From positions 3,844,001 through 3,908,000 of the forward strand of contig NZ_CP059163.1 of NCBI RefSeq assembly GCF_013466785.1: 64,000 nt of DNA. The letters are read 5' to 3'. Positions 17,577 to 27,352 of this stretch are shown here, piece by piece (the first letter of the stretch is position 1; each line of letters opens with the position of its first letter). The stretch is from Nocardioides marinisabuli (GTDB lineage: Bacteria; Actinomycetota; Actinomycetes; Propionibacteriales; Nocardioidaceae). The position numbers and the translations under genes are program-made. The notes beneath the pieces are model-generated. The model saw only the letters and a list, made by a program, of their open reading frames with translations, made no database searches and was not told the origin of the DNA.

Positions 17577-18938
17577 ATGTGCGACGACCACCATGCGCCC
17601 CACCACGCGCCCCACCGCGAGCTGACCACCCCCGACGAGGCCACCCGCGCCCGCCTGACCCGCCGCAGCACCCTGGGCGCGGCGGGCGCCGGCCTGCTGA
17701 TGGCCGGCGCGGCGGGGACCCTGACCGGCGCGGCCGCCGCAGCGGGCAGCCCGGCCTCGCGCACCGGCGCCTCGCGCACCTCGCGGCTGACCCGCGGCAC
17801 CCACCTGCTGCACGCCGACCTGCACAACCACACCCTGCTCAGCGACGGCGACGGCGACCCCGCCGACGCCTTCGACTCGATGCGCGAGGCCGGCCTCGAC
17901 GTCGCCGCCCTCACCGACCACGCGACGCTCTCGGACAACCTGCTCGGCGACGTGCTCACCGACCTGCTGCCCCCGGAGTACACCCAGGTCGCCGGGCTGA
18001 CCCCGCGCGGTTGGCGCGCGACCGGCTCGTACGCCGACGCCGCGGACGTCGACGGCGCGTTCACCGCGATCCGGGGCTTCGAGTGGTCCGAGCCGCTGAT
18101 CGGCCACGTCAACGTCTGGTTCAGCGAGCACTACACCGACGTACTGCAGGCGGGACTGATGCAGCCGCTGCTGTCGTGGCTGCGCCGCGAGCCGGGCCTG
18201 GTGCTCGACGGCGGCGCCGGCGCGCTGGCCGGCTTCAACCACCCCGGCCGCGAGCCGGGCCGCTTCCAGGAGTTCGTCTACGACGAGCGGGTGCGCGACC
18301 AGGTCGTGGGCCTGGAGATGTTCAACCGGCGCGACGACTACCTCTTCGAGGGCTTCGCCGACGGGCGGGACTCGCCGCTGTGCGTGTGCCTCAACAACGG
18401 CTGGCGCACCGGCATCACCGGGGTCACCGACGAGCACGGCACCGACTGGGGCTTCCCCGAGGGCAAGGGCCGCACGGGGCTGTGGGTGCGCGACCACAGC
18501 CGCCAGGGCGTCAAGCGCGCGATGCGCCAGCGCCGCTTCTTCGCCACCCGCACTTCCGGCCTGCGCCTCGACGCCACCGCCGCCACCCGCCAGGGCGCCC
18601 CGGTGCGGATGGGCTCGGTCGTCACCCTGCCCCGCCGCGGCCGTACGACGCTGACGCTGCGGCTGGACCTGGCGCGCGACCGGTCGTGGCGCGGGCGCCC
18701 CCTGGCCGCCCAGGTGCTGCGCCCCGGCACCGACGCCCCGGAGGTGGTCGAGGTCGTCGACTTCGAGGTCGGCCCGGTGCTGGAGGTCAAGTTCAAGGTC
18801 GACGTGGCCGACGGCGACTGGCTGCTGGTGCGCGTCTCCGACCCGGCCGAGCCCAACGCGACGCCGGGCCCCGAGGGCCACCCGTGCAACGACCTGGGCA
18901 TCGCCTACACGAGCCCGTGGTGGCTGGAGACCCGCTGA
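17577..18938 (+). CDS. Tat-exported PHP-domain metallohydrolase
   Basis: 453 aa. A twin-arginine signal is present (RRSTLG at 29-34, hydrophobic stretch to about 57), preceded by a His-rich start (HHAPHHAPH). The PHP metal motif is H83-N-H85 in LHADLHNHTLLSDGDG, with LTDHATLSDN following about 30 residues later, as in CehA/McbA-like phosphoesterases. A beta-rich C-terminal domain follows (about 320-453). Probably a secreted or cell-envelope metal-dependent phosphoesterase; the substrate is unknown. The His-rich N-terminus may bind metal before export. Confidence 0.75.
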   Translation: MCDDHHAPHHAPHRELTTPDEATRARLTRRSTLGAAGAGLLMAGAAGTLTGAAAAAGSPASRTGASRTSRLTRGTHLLHADLHNHTLLSDGDGDPADAFDSMREAGLDVAALTDHATLSDNLLGDVLTDLLPPEYTQVAGLTPRGWRATGSYADAADVDGAFTAIRGFEWSEPLIGHVNVWFSEHYTDVLQAGLMQPLLSWLRREPGLVLDGGAGALAGFNHPGREPGRFQEFVYDERVRDQVVGLEMFNRRDDYLFEGFADGRDSPLCVCLNNGWRTGITGVTDEHGTDWGFPEGKGRTGLWVRDHSRQGVKRAMRQRRFFATRTSGLRLDATAATRQGAPVRMGSVVTLPRRGRTTLTLRLDLARDRSWRGRPLAAQVLRPGTDAPEVVEVVDFEVGPVLEVKFKVDVADGDWLLVRVSDPAEPNATPGPEGHPCNDLGIAYTSPWWLETR

Positions 18939-18962
18939 GGACCGCCGCAGACCGCTGAGAGG

Positions 18963-19622
18963 TCAGTCGGGTGCGGTGGTGCGGTACTGGCCGCGGAAGA
19001 ACAGCAGCGGGTCGGCGTCCTCGGGCCCGACCTGCAGGTCGAGGGCGCGGCCGATCACCACGTAGTGGTCGCCGGCCTCGTGCACCGCGTGCACGGTGCA
19101 GTCGACGTGGGCCAGGGTGCCGCTGAGCACCGGCGAGCCGGTGTGGCGCGAGGGGGTCCAGTCGACGCCGGCGAACTTGTCGACGCCGCGGCTGGCCATC
19201 TGGTTGGACAGCCCCGCCTGGTCGGCGGCCAGCACGTTGACGCAGAAGCGGCCGGCGCGCTGGATCAGCGGCCAGGCCCGCGAGCTCTTGGCGGGCACGA
19301 ACATCACCAGCGGGGGGTCGAGGGAGACGCTGGAGAAGGACTGGCAGGTCATCCCGACCGGCTCGTCGCCGCTCATCGTGGTCACGACCGTCACGCCGGA
19401 GCCGAACTGGCTCAGCACGTCGCGGAAGCGACGCGCGGCGGCGGCCGCGGCCGGGGCGTCGGCGGCCACGGCCACCTCGTCGCCGGGCCCGAGGTGCAGG
19501 TCGTAGACCGAGTCGCCGAGCCAGGACTCGATCAGCTCGGGGCTGGGCCAGGTCTCCCGGGCGTCAGCGCTCATCCCCTCGGGGATCTGGGGGTGCTCCG
19601 ACATGACCTCGACCTTAGACAT
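18963..19622 (-). CDS. hsaB: Flavin reductase HsaB of the 3-HSA monooxygenase
   Basis: 219 aa. Residues from about 58 on form the flavin reductase domain: FRDVLSQFGSGVTVVTT, PVGMTCQSFSSVSLDPPLVMFVPAKSSRAW, GRFCVNVLA and GDHYVVIGR. It supplies reduced FMN to HsaA. An N-terminal extension of about 55 residues is absent from M. tuberculosis HsaB. The ATG at 19622 overlaps the hsaC stop (TGATG); a second ATG six codons on is possible. Last gene of hsaA-D-C-B. Confidence 0.9.
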   Translation of the reverse strand: MSKVEVMSEHPQIPEGMSADARETWPSPELIESWLGDSVYDLHLGPGDEVAVAADAPAAAAAARRFRDVLSQFGSGVTVVTTMSGDEPVGMTCQSFSSVSLDPPLVMFVPAKSSRAWPLIQRAGRFCVNVLAADQAGLSNQMASRGVDKFAGVDWTPSRHTGSPVLSGTLAHVDCTVHAVHEAGDHYVVIGRALDLQVGPEDADPLLFFRGQYRTTAPD

Positions 19623-20521
19623 CACTGCCCACCCGAGAAGTCGTGCCCCCAGTAGGAGACGGCCGTCGACTCCCGCGCGACCCACCGCGCGTCGTCGACC
19701 TGCAGCCCGTCGGTGCCGAACTCGATGTCGAACCCGCCCGGCGAGCGGACGTAGAAGGAGACCATCTCGTCGTTCATGTGGCGGCCCAGGGTCGCCGACA
19801 ACGGGGCCCCGTGCTTGCGCACCCGCTCCAGGGCGCGGCCCACGTCGTCGAGCTCCTCGACCTCGAGCATGATGTGCACGCAGCGGGCCGGGTTCGGCAT
19901 CGGCAGGAAGGCCAGCGAGTGGTGGCGCGGGTTGACGCCCAGGAAGCGCAGCCACACCTTCGAGCCGGGCTCCTTGCCGACGAACTCGCCGGGCATGCTC
20001 ATCGAGTCGCGCAGCCGGAAGCCGAGCACCTCGGAGTAGAAGCGCAGCGCCTCGACGTCGTCGTCGACGGGCACCACGATGTGGCCCATCCCCTGGTCGC
20101 CGGTCACGAAGCGGGCGCCGTACGGCGTCACGACGGGGCGCGACTCGTAGGTGATGCCGTGGAAGAGCTCGAAGACGTTGCCGAAGGGGTCCTCGAAGCG
20201 CACCAGCTCCTGGACGCGGCGCTCGTCGAGCTCCTCGGCGGTGCCCTCCTCGTAGGCGACCCCGGCCTCCTTGAGGTGCTCGCGCGCGGCCTGCAGCGCC
20301 CGGTGGTCGGCGACCTCCCAGCCGGTGCAGGCCAGCTGGTCGACGTCGGCGGGCACCACCACGAGCCGCGCCGAGACCGCGTCGATGCGGAAGTAGAGGT
20401 GGTCGGGGTGCGGGCCGCGCCCCTCGGCCAGGCCGAGGACCTTGGTGGCGAAGTGGCGCCACTGCTCGGGGTCGGTGCTGGCCACGCGCACGTAGCCCAT
20501 GGAACGGATGTCGATGCTCAC
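19622..20521 (-). CDS. hsaC: Extradiol catechol dioxygenase HsaC (4,5-9,10-DSHA dioxygenase)
   Basis: 299 aa two-module vicinal-oxygen-chelate dioxygenase that cleaves steroid ring A meta to the catechol (3,4-DHSA to 4,9-DSHA). The iron ligands are the His in MGHIVVPVDD, the His in NPRHHSLAF and the Glu in GFDIEFGTDG. Length equals M. tuberculosis HsaC. The GTG start overlaps the hsaD stop by four bases (GTGA). Essential for ring A/B degradation. Confidence 0.95.
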   Translation of the reverse strand: MSIDIRSMGYVRVASTDPEQWRHFATKVLGLAEGRGPHPDHLYFRIDAVSARLVVVPADVDQLACTGWEVADHRALQAAREHLKEAGVAYEEGTAEELDERRVQELVRFEDPFGNVFELFHGITYESRPVVTPYGARFVTGDQGMGHIVVPVDDDVEALRFYSEVLGFRLRDSMSMPGEFVGKEPGSKVWLRFLGVNPRHHSLAFLPMPNPARCVHIMLEVEELDDVGRALERVRKHGAPLSATLGRHMNDEMVSFYVRSPGGFDIEFGTDGLQVDDARWVARESTAVSYWGHDFSGGQ

Positions 20522-21411
20522 GGGCGGGCCCTCTCGTGGTGGCGGGCGAGGAAGGCGGTGGCCACCTCGCGGAACTCCTCGGCGGCCTCGATCTGGGCCC
20601 AGTGACCGCAGTTCGGGAAGACGTGCAGGCTGGCGCGCGGGATCAGCTTGAGCGCGACCATCGCCCCGTCGAGCGGGTTGACGCGGTCCTCGCGGCCCCA
20701 GGTCAGCAGGGTGTGCTTGCGCAGCCGGTGCGCCTCGCGCCAGAGCATGCCGTCCTCGGCGGTCTCGGGGTTCCAGAAGGACATCCCCATCGAGCGCATC
20801 GCCTCCTGCGCCCCGGGGGCGGTGGCGTCGGCGTACCGGGCGGCGACCAGCTCGTCGGTGACCAGCGACTGGTCGACGACCATGGTCGAGATGAAGGCGC
20901 GCAGCCGCTCGGGCGTCGGGTCGCCCCCGAACTCCATCAGCCGCTGCACCCCCTCGGTCGGGTCGGCGTGGAAGAGGTTGAGCGACAGCCCGCCCGGGCC
21001 CATCAGCACCAGCCGGCCGACCCGGTCGGGGTACGACAGCGCGAGCCGCATCGCGGTGCCGCCGCCGAGGCTGTTGCCCAGCAGGTGCACCCGCTCGATG
21101 CCCAGCTCGTCGAGCAGCGCCACGACCGCGTCGGCGGCGAAGCGGTAGTAGTTGCCCACCACCGGCGGCTTGTCGGAGCCGCCGAAGCCGGGCTGGTCGA
21201 CCAGGATCGTGCGGAACGACTCGGCGAAGCCGGGCAGCGCCGGGCCGAAGTTCGACCACGACGAGGCGCCCGGCCCGCCGCCGTGCAGCATCACCAGCGG
21301 CAGCCCGGCGCCCACGTCGGTGGGCGACCCCGCCTCGTAGTAGCGCAGGGTGAGCTTGCCCGCGGCGTCGGTGGCGACGGTGGCCTCGTGCCGGACGGAG
21401 TCGGGGGTCAC
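20518..21411 (-). CDS. hsaD: 4,9-DSHA hydrolase HsaD (meta-cleavage product hydrolase)
   Basis: 297 aa alpha/beta-hydrolase that splits the HsaC product by C-C hydrolysis into 9,17-dioxo-1,2,3,4,10,19-hexanorandrostan-5-oate (HIP precursor) and 2-hydroxy-hexadienoate. LHGGGPGASSWSNFG is the oxyanion region, GNSLGGG holds the nucleophilic Ser, WGREDRVNPL the Asp and NCGHWAQIE the His. GTG start, one base away from the hsaA stop. Confidence 0.95.
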   Translation of the reverse strand: MTPDSVRHEATVATDAAGKLTLRYYEAGSPTDVGAGLPLVMLHGGGPGASSWSNFGPALPGFAESFRTILVDQPGFGGSDKPPVVGNYYRFAADAVVALLDELGIERVHLLGNSLGGGTAMRLALSYPDRVGRLVLMGPGGLSLNLFHADPTEGVQRLMEFGGDPTPERLRAFISTMVVDQSLVTDELVAARYADATAPGAQEAMRSMGMSFWNPETAEDGMLWREAHRLRKHTLLTWGREDRVNPLDGAMVALKLIPRASLHVFPNCGHWAQIEAAEEFREVATAFLARHHERARP

Positions 21412-21412
21412 G

Positions 21413-22579
21413 TCAGTACATCCCCGGGTCGACCTTGTGGCCGAACTCGTGGGCGCCGAACATCTGCAGCGCCCGCTCGGGGTCGTTCGCGGCGTGCACC
21501 CGCCCGGCGTGGGCGTCGCGCCAGGCGCGCTGCAGGTAGGTGCCCTGGGTCAGCGCCCGGCCGCCGGAGGCCTCGAAGAGCTCGTCGATGGCGTCGATGG
21601 CGCGCTGGGAGCCGATGACCTGGTCGCGGCGCACCTTCAGGCGCAGCCGCAGCGGGATCTGCTCGCCCCTGGCCACGTGGGCCTGCTCCTCGCGGATGTT
21701 GCCCACCAGCAGCGCCCAGGCGGCGTCGATCTCGCTGGAGGCACGGGCGATGCGCACCATCGCGAAGGGGTCCTTCGAGGCCTTCTCCCCCAGGTACGCC
21801 GCCCGGCTGCGCTGCTGCTGCATCTCGACGTGCTCGGCGTAGGCGCCCATCGCCATCCCGATGATCGGGGTGGTGATGGTGCCGGTGAAGATCGAGTGGA
21901 AGGGCAGCTTGTAGAGGTCGCTGGTGTTCTGCGCCTGGCCCGGCCCGCGGCAGGAGCCGGTCTCGCCCATCGAGAGGGTGAAGGCCTCGGGCACGAACAC
22001 GTCCTCGACGACGATGTCGTTGGAGCCGGTGCCGGCGAGCCCGACCATGTGCCACACGTCGTTGATGGCGTAGTCCGAGCGCGGGACCATGAACGTCTTG
22101 AAGTCGACGACGTTGCCGTCGCCGTCGAAGACCAGGCCGCCGAGCAGCACCCAGCTGCAGTGGTCGGCGCCGGAGGAGAAGCTCCACTTGCCCGAGAGCC
22201 GGTAGCCGCCCTCGGTGACCACGGCCTTGCCGGTGGGTGCGTAGGAGGAGGAGAGCCGGGTGCTGGTGTCCTCGCCCCACACCGCCTGCTGCGCCTCGTC
22301 GGCGAACAGCGCGACCTGCCAGGGGTGCACGCCCACGACGCTGCTCACCCAGCCGGTGGAGCCGCAGGCCGAGGCGATGTCGCGCACCGCGGTGTAGAAG
22401 TCGACCGGGTCGGCCTCGTGGCCGTCGAAGCGGCGCGGCTGCAGGAGCTTGAAGAAGCCGGTCTCCTCCAGCTCCTTGATGTTGGCGTCGGGCACCACCC
22501 GGAGACGCTCGGCCTCGTCTGCGCGCTCCCGGAGGCCCGGGAGCAGGTCGCGCACGCCGTCGAGAACAGCCTGGGTCAT
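21413..22579 (-). CDS. hsaA: 3-HSA 4-hydroxylase, oxygenase component HsaA
   Basis: 388 aa acyl-CoA-dehydrogenase-fold flavin monooxygenase that hydroxylates 3-HSA to the catechol 3,4-DHSA with flavin from HsaB. The N-terminal helical bundle with CGSTGWVSSVVGVH, KWSFSSGADHCSW in the beta domain, and the C-terminal SGGRALTQGTYLQRAWRDAHAG are family-typical. ATG with an AGGAG ribosome site, 16 bp from the first of two KstR boxes. First gene of the hsaA-D-C-B operon. Confidence 0.94.
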   Translation of the reverse strand: MTQAVLDGVRDLLPGLRERADEAERLRVVPDANIKELEETGFFKLLQPRRFDGHEADPVDFYTAVRDIASACGSTGWVSSVVGVHPWQVALFADEAQQAVWGEDTSTRLSSSYAPTGKAVVTEGGYRLSGKWSFSSGADHCSWVLLGGLVFDGDGNVVDFKTFMVPRSDYAINDVWHMVGLAGTGSNDIVVEDVFVPEAFTLSMGETGSCRGPGQAQNTSDLYKLPFHSIFTGTITTPIIGMAMGAYAEHVEMQQQRSRAAYLGEKASKDPFAMVRIARASSEIDAAWALLVGNIREEQAHVARGEQIPLRLRLKVRRDQVIGSQRAIDAIDELFEASGGRALTQGTYLQRAWRDAHAGRVHAANDPERALQMFGAHEFGHKVDPGMY

Positions 22580-22595
22580 CGCAATCTCCTGTCGG

Positions 22596-22609
22596 TGGAA
22601 CGTGTTCCA
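22596..22609. promoter_or_regulatory. KstR operator 1 of hsaADCB
   Basis: TGGAACGTGTTCCA, a perfect palindrome, 16 bp upstream of the hsaA ATG. It is one of a pair. Confidence 0.9.
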
Positions 22610-22616
22610 TCAAGAC

Positions 22617-22630
22617 TAGAACACGTTCTA
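22617..22630. promoter_or_regulatory. KstR operator 2 of hsaADCB
   Basis: TAGAACACGTTCTA, a perfect palindrome, exactly 21 bp (two helical turns) from operator 1. This is the only tandem pair in the window. Confidence 0.9.
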
Positions 22631-22652
22631 GTTAGGGACAAGTAACCGACCC

Positions 22653-23741
22653 TCACCCGTTCGCGGCCGCCTTGTCGGCCTCGGCGCGCAGCATCAGCGC
22701 GATGTCGACGAGCTGGTCCTCCTGGCCCCCGATCAGCTTGCGCCGGCCGGCCTCGAGCAGGATCTTGGCGCCGGAGACGTCGTAGCGCTCGGCGGCGTTC
22801 CCGGCGTGCTTGAGGAAGCTGGAGTAGACGCCGGCGTAGCCCATCATCAGCGTCATCCGGTCGAGGCGGCACTCCTCGGGCATCGCCGGGCGGATCACGT
22901 CCTCGGAGGCGTCGACGACCTGCAGGAAGTCGACCCCGGTGCGCCACCCGAGCTTGTCGCAGACCCCGATGAAGGCCTCCAGGGGCGTGTTCCCCGCGCC
23001 CGCGCCGAAGCGGCGCACCGACCCGTCGATCTGGGTGGCGCCGGCCCGAGCGGCGATGACGGTGTTGGCGACGCCCAGCCCGAGGTTCTCGTGGCCGTGG
23101 AAGCCCACGTCGGCGACGTCGCCGATCTCGGCGACCACCGCCGAGACCCGGTCCGCGGTCTGCTCCATCACCAGCGCGCCGGCCGAGTCGACGACGTACA
23201 CGCACTGGCAGCCGGCCTCGACCATGACCCGCGCCTGGCGGGCCAGCACCTCCGGCGGCTGGGTGTGGCTCATCATCAGGAAGCCGACGGTCTCGAGGCC
23301 GAGCTCGCGGGCCAGCCCGAAGTGCTGGATCGAGGTGTCGGCCTCGGTGCAGTGCGTGGCGATCCGGCAGATCTGACCGCCGTTGTCCTGCGCGGCGCGG
23401 ATGTCGTCCTTGGTGCCCACGCCCGGCAGCATCAGGAACGCGATCCGGGCCCGCACGGCCGTCTCGGCGGCGGTGCGGATCAGCTCCTGCTCGGGGGTGT
23501 GCGAGAAGCCGTAGTTGAACGACGAACCGCCCAGGCCGTCGCCGTGGGTCACCTCGATCACCGGCACGCCGGAGGCGTCGAGCGCGGCCACGATGTCGCG
23601 CACCTCGGTGGTGGTGAACTGGTGGCGCTTGTGGTGCGAGCCGTCGCGCAGGCAGGTGTCGGTCAGCCGCAGGTCGAGGTCGCCGCCGTGGCGCCCGCTC
23701 CAGGTGCGGGACAGGTCGTCGATGCCGGTCGAGTGGTTCAT
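22653..23741 (-). CDS. hsaF: 4-hydroxy-2-oxovalerate aldolase HsaF
   Basis: 362 aa DRE-TIM metallolyase. [14 protein letters not shown] (about residues 28-41) contains the DRDG-type metal and base residues, and [12 protein letters not shown] the metal-binding His pair. It cleaves 4-hydroxy-2-oxo acids to pyruvate and an aldehyde that is channelled to HsaG. It overlaps hsaG by four bases, consistent with a stable HsaF-HsaG complex. The usual hsaE hydratase is not in this operon. Confidence 0.94.
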   Translation of the reverse strand: MNHSTGIDDLSRTWSGRHGGDLDLRLTDTCLRDGSHHKRHQFTTTEVRDIVAALDASGVPVIEVTHGDGLGGSSFNYGFSHTPEQELIRTAAETAVRARIAFLMLPGVGTKDDIRAAQDNGGQICRIATHCTEADTSIQHFGLARELGLETVGFLMMSHTQPPEVLARQARVMVEAGCQCVYVVDSAGALVMEQTADRVSAVVAEIGDVADVGFHGHENLGLGVANTVIAARAGATQIDGSVRRFGAGAGNTPLEAFIGVCDKLGWRTGVDFLQVVDASEDVIRPAMPEECRLDRMTLMMGYAGVYSSFLKHAGNAAERYDVSGAKILLEAGRRKLIGGQEDQLVDIALMLRAEADKAAANG

Positions 23742-24679
23742 CGGGTCGCTCCCAGGGCCAGGGCCTGCATCGATCGGGCGATGGTGTCGCCGACGCGGGC
23801 CGCGGCGGCGGTCATGATGTCGAGGTTGCCGGCGTAGGGCGGCAGGTAGTCGCCGGCGCCCTCGACCTCGACGAAGACCGAGACCTTGAGCTGGCCCTGC
23901 GTGGCCGGCGAGGGCTCGTCGAGCTGCGGCTCCTGGAGGAGCCGGTAGCCCGGCACGTACTCCTGCACCGCCTTCTCCATCGCGGTCACCGAGGTCAGGA
24001 TCGCGTCGCGGTCGGCCTCGGGCGGGACCGCGCAGTAGATCGTGTCGCGCATGATCATCGGCGGCTCGGCGGGGTTGAGGATGATGATGGCCTTGCCGCG
24101 CGCGGCCCCGCCGATGCTCTCGACCCCGGCCGCGGTCGTGCGGGTGAACTCGTCGATGTTGGCCCGGGTGCCGGGGCCGGCCGACATCGAGGAGACCGAG
24201 GCGACGATCTCGGCGTACGACACCCCACCGACGTCCTGCACGGCCCGCGAGACCGCGGCGACCATCGGGATGGTGGCCTGGCCGCCGCAGGTGATCATGT
24301 TGACGTTGGGCGCCTCGGCGTGGGCCTCGCCGTTGACCGGCGGGATGACCGCGGGACCGACGGCCGCGGGCGTCAGGTCGACGGCGCGGATGCCGGCCGC
24401 CTCGTAGCGCGGGGCGTACTCGCGGTGCACGTGGGCCGAGGTCGCCTCGAAGACCAGGTCGGGCAGCTCGTCCTGCGCCAGCAGCCAGTCGACGCCCTCG
24501 TGGGAGGCCTCGAGGCCGCGCTCGGCGGCCAGGCGCAGGCCCTCGGACGCCGGGTCGACGCCGATCATCCAGCGGGGCTCGACGTGCTCGCTGCGCAGCA
24601 GCTTGTACATCAGGTCGGTGCCGATGTTGCCGGGCCCGACGATGGCGGCGGTCAGCTTCTGGTTGCTCACGGGCGCCAT
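23738..24679 (-). CDS. hsaG: Acylating aldehyde dehydrogenase HsaG
   Basis: 313 aa NAD-dependent dehydrogenase that converts propionaldehyde/acetaldehyde from HsaF into the CoA ester. The Rossmann motif [15 protein letters not shown] lies near residues 12-26, and the catalytic Cys is in [12 protein letters not shown]. The ATG is 2 bp from a KstR box shared with divergent kstD. In M. tuberculosis hsaE sits between hsaG and kstD; here the two are directly adjacent. Confidence 0.94.
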   Translation of the reverse strand: MAPVSNQKLTAAIVGPGNIGTDLMYKLLRSEHVEPRWMIGVDPASEGLRLAAERGLEASHEGVDWLLAQDELPDLVFEATSAHVHREYAPRYEAAGIRAVDLTPAAVGPAVIPPVNGEAHAEAPNVNMITCGGQATIPMVAAVSRAVQDVGGVSYAEIVASVSSMSAGPGTRANIDEFTRTTAAGVESIGGAARGKAIIILNPAEPPMIMRDTIYCAVPPEADRDAILTSVTAMEKAVQEYVPGYRLLQEPQLDEPSPATQGQLKVSVFVEVEGAGDYLPPYAGNLDIMTAAAARVGDTIARSMQALALGATR

Positions 24680-24681
24680 GC

Positions 24682-24695
24682 TAGAACCTGTTACA
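24682..24695. promoter_or_regulatory. KstR operator between hsaG and kstD
   Basis: TAGAACCTGTTACA keeps all fixed bases of TnnAACnnGTTnnA but has an asymmetric right half. It lies 2 bp from the hsaG ATG and 10 bp from the kstD ATG. Confidence 0.82.
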
Positions 24696-24705
24696 GTTTT
24701 GCGCC

Positions 24706-26454
24706 ATGACGGGTACGCCGCGCGCTCCTCGAGCCGCCTCCAGCAGCACCAACGGCAGCACCACCGGCACCATCACTGCCACCGACCCCCTGCCCACCGA
24801 GGTCGACGTCGTCGTCGTGGGCGCCGGCGGCGCCGGGATGACCGCCGCGCTGGCCGCCGGTGCCGCCGGGCACGACACCCTCCTGGTCGAGAAGAGCGGC
24901 TACTTCGGCGGCTCGACCGCCCGCTCCGGCGGAGGCGTGTGGATCCCCGGCAACTACGCGCTGCGCGAGGCCGGCCAGGTCGACCCCGACGACCACGAGC
25001 AGGCGATGGCCTACCTCCAGGCGATCGTGGGCGACGCGGTGCCGCTGGAGCGCCGCGAGACCTATCTGCGCCGCGGCCCCGAGGTGCTGGACTTCCTGCG
25101 CGAGCGCACCCCCCTGCGCTTCGCGTGGGTGCCCGGCTACAGCGACTACCTGCCCGAGCAGCCGGGCGGGCGGGCGGCGGGGCGCAGCTGCGAGCCGGTG
25201 CCGCTCGACGCCTCGTTCCTGGGCGAGGAGCTCGAGCGGCTGCACCCGCCGTACACCAAGGCGCCGGCCAACATGATCGTCACCCAGGCCGACTTCCGGA
25301 AGATCAGCCTGGGCATGCGCACCTGGCGCGGCCCGGCCACGATGCTGCGGGTGCTGGTGAAGCGGGTCGTCGCCGGCCTGCGCGGGCGCCGGATGTACGC
25401 GATGGGCAACGCCATCGTCATCGGCCTGCGCCAGGGTCTCGTCGAGGCCGGCGTGCCGGTCGCCTACGACACCGCGCTCGACGAGCTGGTGCTCGAGGAC
25501 GGTCGCGTCGTGGGCATCCGGGTCACCCGCGACGGACAGCGCCACGAGATCCGCGCGCGCCGCGGCGTGGTGCTGGGCAGCGGTGGCTTCGAGCGCAACC
25601 TGGAGCTGCGCGAGAAGTACCAGCCGCAGCCGACCTCGGTCGAGTGGACCACCGGGTCGCAGTTCAACACCGGCGCCGGGCTGCTGGCCGGCATCGCCGC
25701 CGGCGCGCAGACCGACCTGCTCGAAGACTCCTGGTGGGGCCCCACGATCCCGCTGCCGGGGCGGCCGTGGTTCTGCCTGGCCGAGCGCAACCTGCCCGGC
25801 TCGATCATCGTCAACGGCGACGGGCGCCGCTTCATGAACGAGGCCCTGCCCTACGTCGAGGCCGTCCACGAGATCTACGCCGGCGAGGCCACCGGCGTGC
25901 AGCACGTGCCGGCCTGGATGGTCATCGACCAGCGCTACCGCAACCGCTACCTCTTCGCCGGGCTCGGCCCGCGCCAGCCCTTCCCCGGGCGCTGGTACAA
26001 GGAGGGCGTGATCAGGAAGGCCGACTCGCTCGAGGGCCTGGCCGAGCAGATCGGGGTGCCCGCCGCCCACCTGACCGCGACCGTGGAGCGGTTCAACGGC
26101 TTCGCCGCCACGGGTGTCGACGAGGACTTCCACCGCGGCGACTCCGCCTACGACAAGTACTACTCGGACCCGAGGGTCACGCCGAACCCGTCGCTGCACC
26201 GCATCGACCAGGGGCCGTTCTACGCCGTCAAGATCGTGCCCGGCGACCTCGGCACCAAGGGCGGGCTGGTCACCGACGAGACCGCCCGGGTGCTGCGCCC
26301 CGACGGCTCGGTGATCGAGGGGCTCTACGCCGCGGGCAACGTTTCGTCGGCGGTGATGGGCCGCACCTACGCGGGCCCCGGTGCCACCATCGGACCCGCC
26401 CTCACCTTCGGCTACCTCGCCGTCGAGCACCTGACCGGGCAGGAGGCCCACTGA
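24706..26454 (+). CDS. kstD: 3-ketosteroid delta-1-dehydrogenase KstD
   Basis: 582 aa flavoprotein that introduces the C1-C2 double bond in ring A of 3-ketosteroids; with KshAB it opens ring B. The FAD-binding motif [10 protein letters not shown] is at about 38-47, followed by the [19 protein letters not shown] active-site segment. The C-terminal [29 protein letters not shown] block carries the catalytic Tyr and the flavin-binding Gly. An N-terminal Ser/Thr-rich stretch of about 30 residues precedes the first beta-strand. Its stop overlaps the next ATG (TGATG). Confidence 0.94.
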   Translation: MTGTPRAPRAASSSTNGSTTGTITATDPLPTEVDVVVVGAGGAGMTAALAAGAAGHDTLLVEKSGYFGGSTARSGGGVWIPGNYALREAGQVDPDDHEQAMAYLQAIVGDAVPLERRETYLRRGPEVLDFLRERTPLRFAWVPGYSDYLPEQPGGRAAGRSCEPVPLDASFLGEELERLHPPYTKAPANMIVTQADFRKISLGMRTWRGPATMLRVLVKRVVAGLRGRRMYAMGNAIVIGLRQGLVEAGVPVAYDTALDELVLEDGRVVGIRVTRDGQRHEIRARRGVVLGSGGFERNLELREKYQPQPTSVEWTTGSQFNTGAGLLAGIAAGAQTDLLEDSWWGPTIPLPGRPWFCLAERNLPGSIIVNGDGRRFMNEALPYVEAVHEIYAGEATGVQHVPAWMVIDQRYRNRYLFAGLGPRQPFPGRWYKEGVIRKADSLEGLAEQIGVPAAHLTATVERFNGFAATGVDEDFHRGDSAYDKYYSDPRVTPNPSLHRIDQGPFYAVKIVPGDLGTKGGLVTDETARVLRPDGSVIEGLYAAGNVSSAVMGRTYAGPGATIGPALTFGYLAVEHLTGQEAH

Positions 26455-27332
26455 TGCCCATCGACCCCGACCTCGCGATCGGCGCCGACCTCGGCGCCCG
26501 CACCTTCTCCTGGGACCCCAGCGACGTGCTGCTCTACCACCTCGGCATCGGCGCGGGCTGGCGCCCCGGCGACCAGGTCGACGAGGCGGCGCTGCGCTGG
26601 ACCCTCGACGGCCCCGGCCTGCAGGTGCTGCCGTCCTTCGGCGTGGTCGCGCCCACCTTCCACGAGACCGACCCGCCGCCGCTCGACCTGCCCGGCTGCG
26701 ACATCGACCTCGCCCAGGTGGTGCACGGCTCGCAGTCGATCACCGTGCACGCCCCGCTGCCCCCGTCGGGCTCGGCGAGCGTGTCGACGCGGATCAGCGA
26801 CGTGTGGGACAAGGGCAGGGCGGCCGTCATCTGGCAGGAGGCCACCGCCACCACCGACGACGGCACCGCCCTGTGGACCACCCGCTCGTCGATCTTCGTG
26901 CGCGGCGAGGGCGGCTGGGGCGGCGAGCGCGGCACGTCGGCGACCGTCGAGCTGCCCGACCGGGCGCCCGACACCGAGACGTCGTACGCCGTCACCCCGC
27001 AGCAGGCGCTGCTCTACCGGCTCTGCGGCGACCGCAACCCGCTGCACGCCGACCCCGCCTTCGCGCAGGCCGCCGGCTTCCCCGCTCCGATCCTGCACGG
27101 GCTGTGCTCGTACGGCATCGTGCTGCGCGAGCTGACCGAGCAGCTGCTCGACGGCGACGCCGCCGCGGTCGGCGGGTTCACCGCCCGCTTCGCGGGGGTG
27201 GTCTTCCCCGGGGAGACGATCGGGGTGCGGGGCTGGCGCGAGGGTGACCGGGTCGTCGCCTCGGCCACGGTCGTCGGTGGTGGGCGCGACGGCTCGCCGG
27301 TGCTGGCCGACTGCGTCCTCGACCTCGCCTGA
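26454..27332 (+). CDS. MaoC-type 2-enoyl-CoA hydratase (Rv3538-like)
   Basis: 292 aa double hot-dog protein. The C-terminal half has the hydratase-2 motif YRLCGDRNPLHADPAFA-x4-FPAPILHGLC with catalytic Asp and His; the N-terminal half is the degenerate partner fold. It follows kstD with overlapping stop and start, as Rv3538 follows Rv3537. Expected to hydrate steroid side-chain enoyl-CoA. Last gene before the repeat region. Confidence 0.87.
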   Translation: MPIDPDLAIGADLGARTFSWDPSDVLLYHLGIGAGWRPGDQVDEAALRWTLDGPGLQVLPSFGVVAPTFHETDPPPLDLPGCDIDLAQVVHGSQSITVHAPLPPSGSASVSTRISDVWDKGRAAVIWQEATATTDDGTALWTTRSSIFVRGEGGWGGERGTSATVELPDRAPDTETSYAVTPQQALLYRLCGDRNPLHADPAFAQAAGFPAPILHGLCSYGIVLRELTEQLLDGDAAAVGGFTARFAGVVFPGETIGVRGWREGDRVVASATVVGGGRDGSPVLADCVLDLA

Positions 27333-27352
27333 GGTCGCGCACCGGCCACGTC

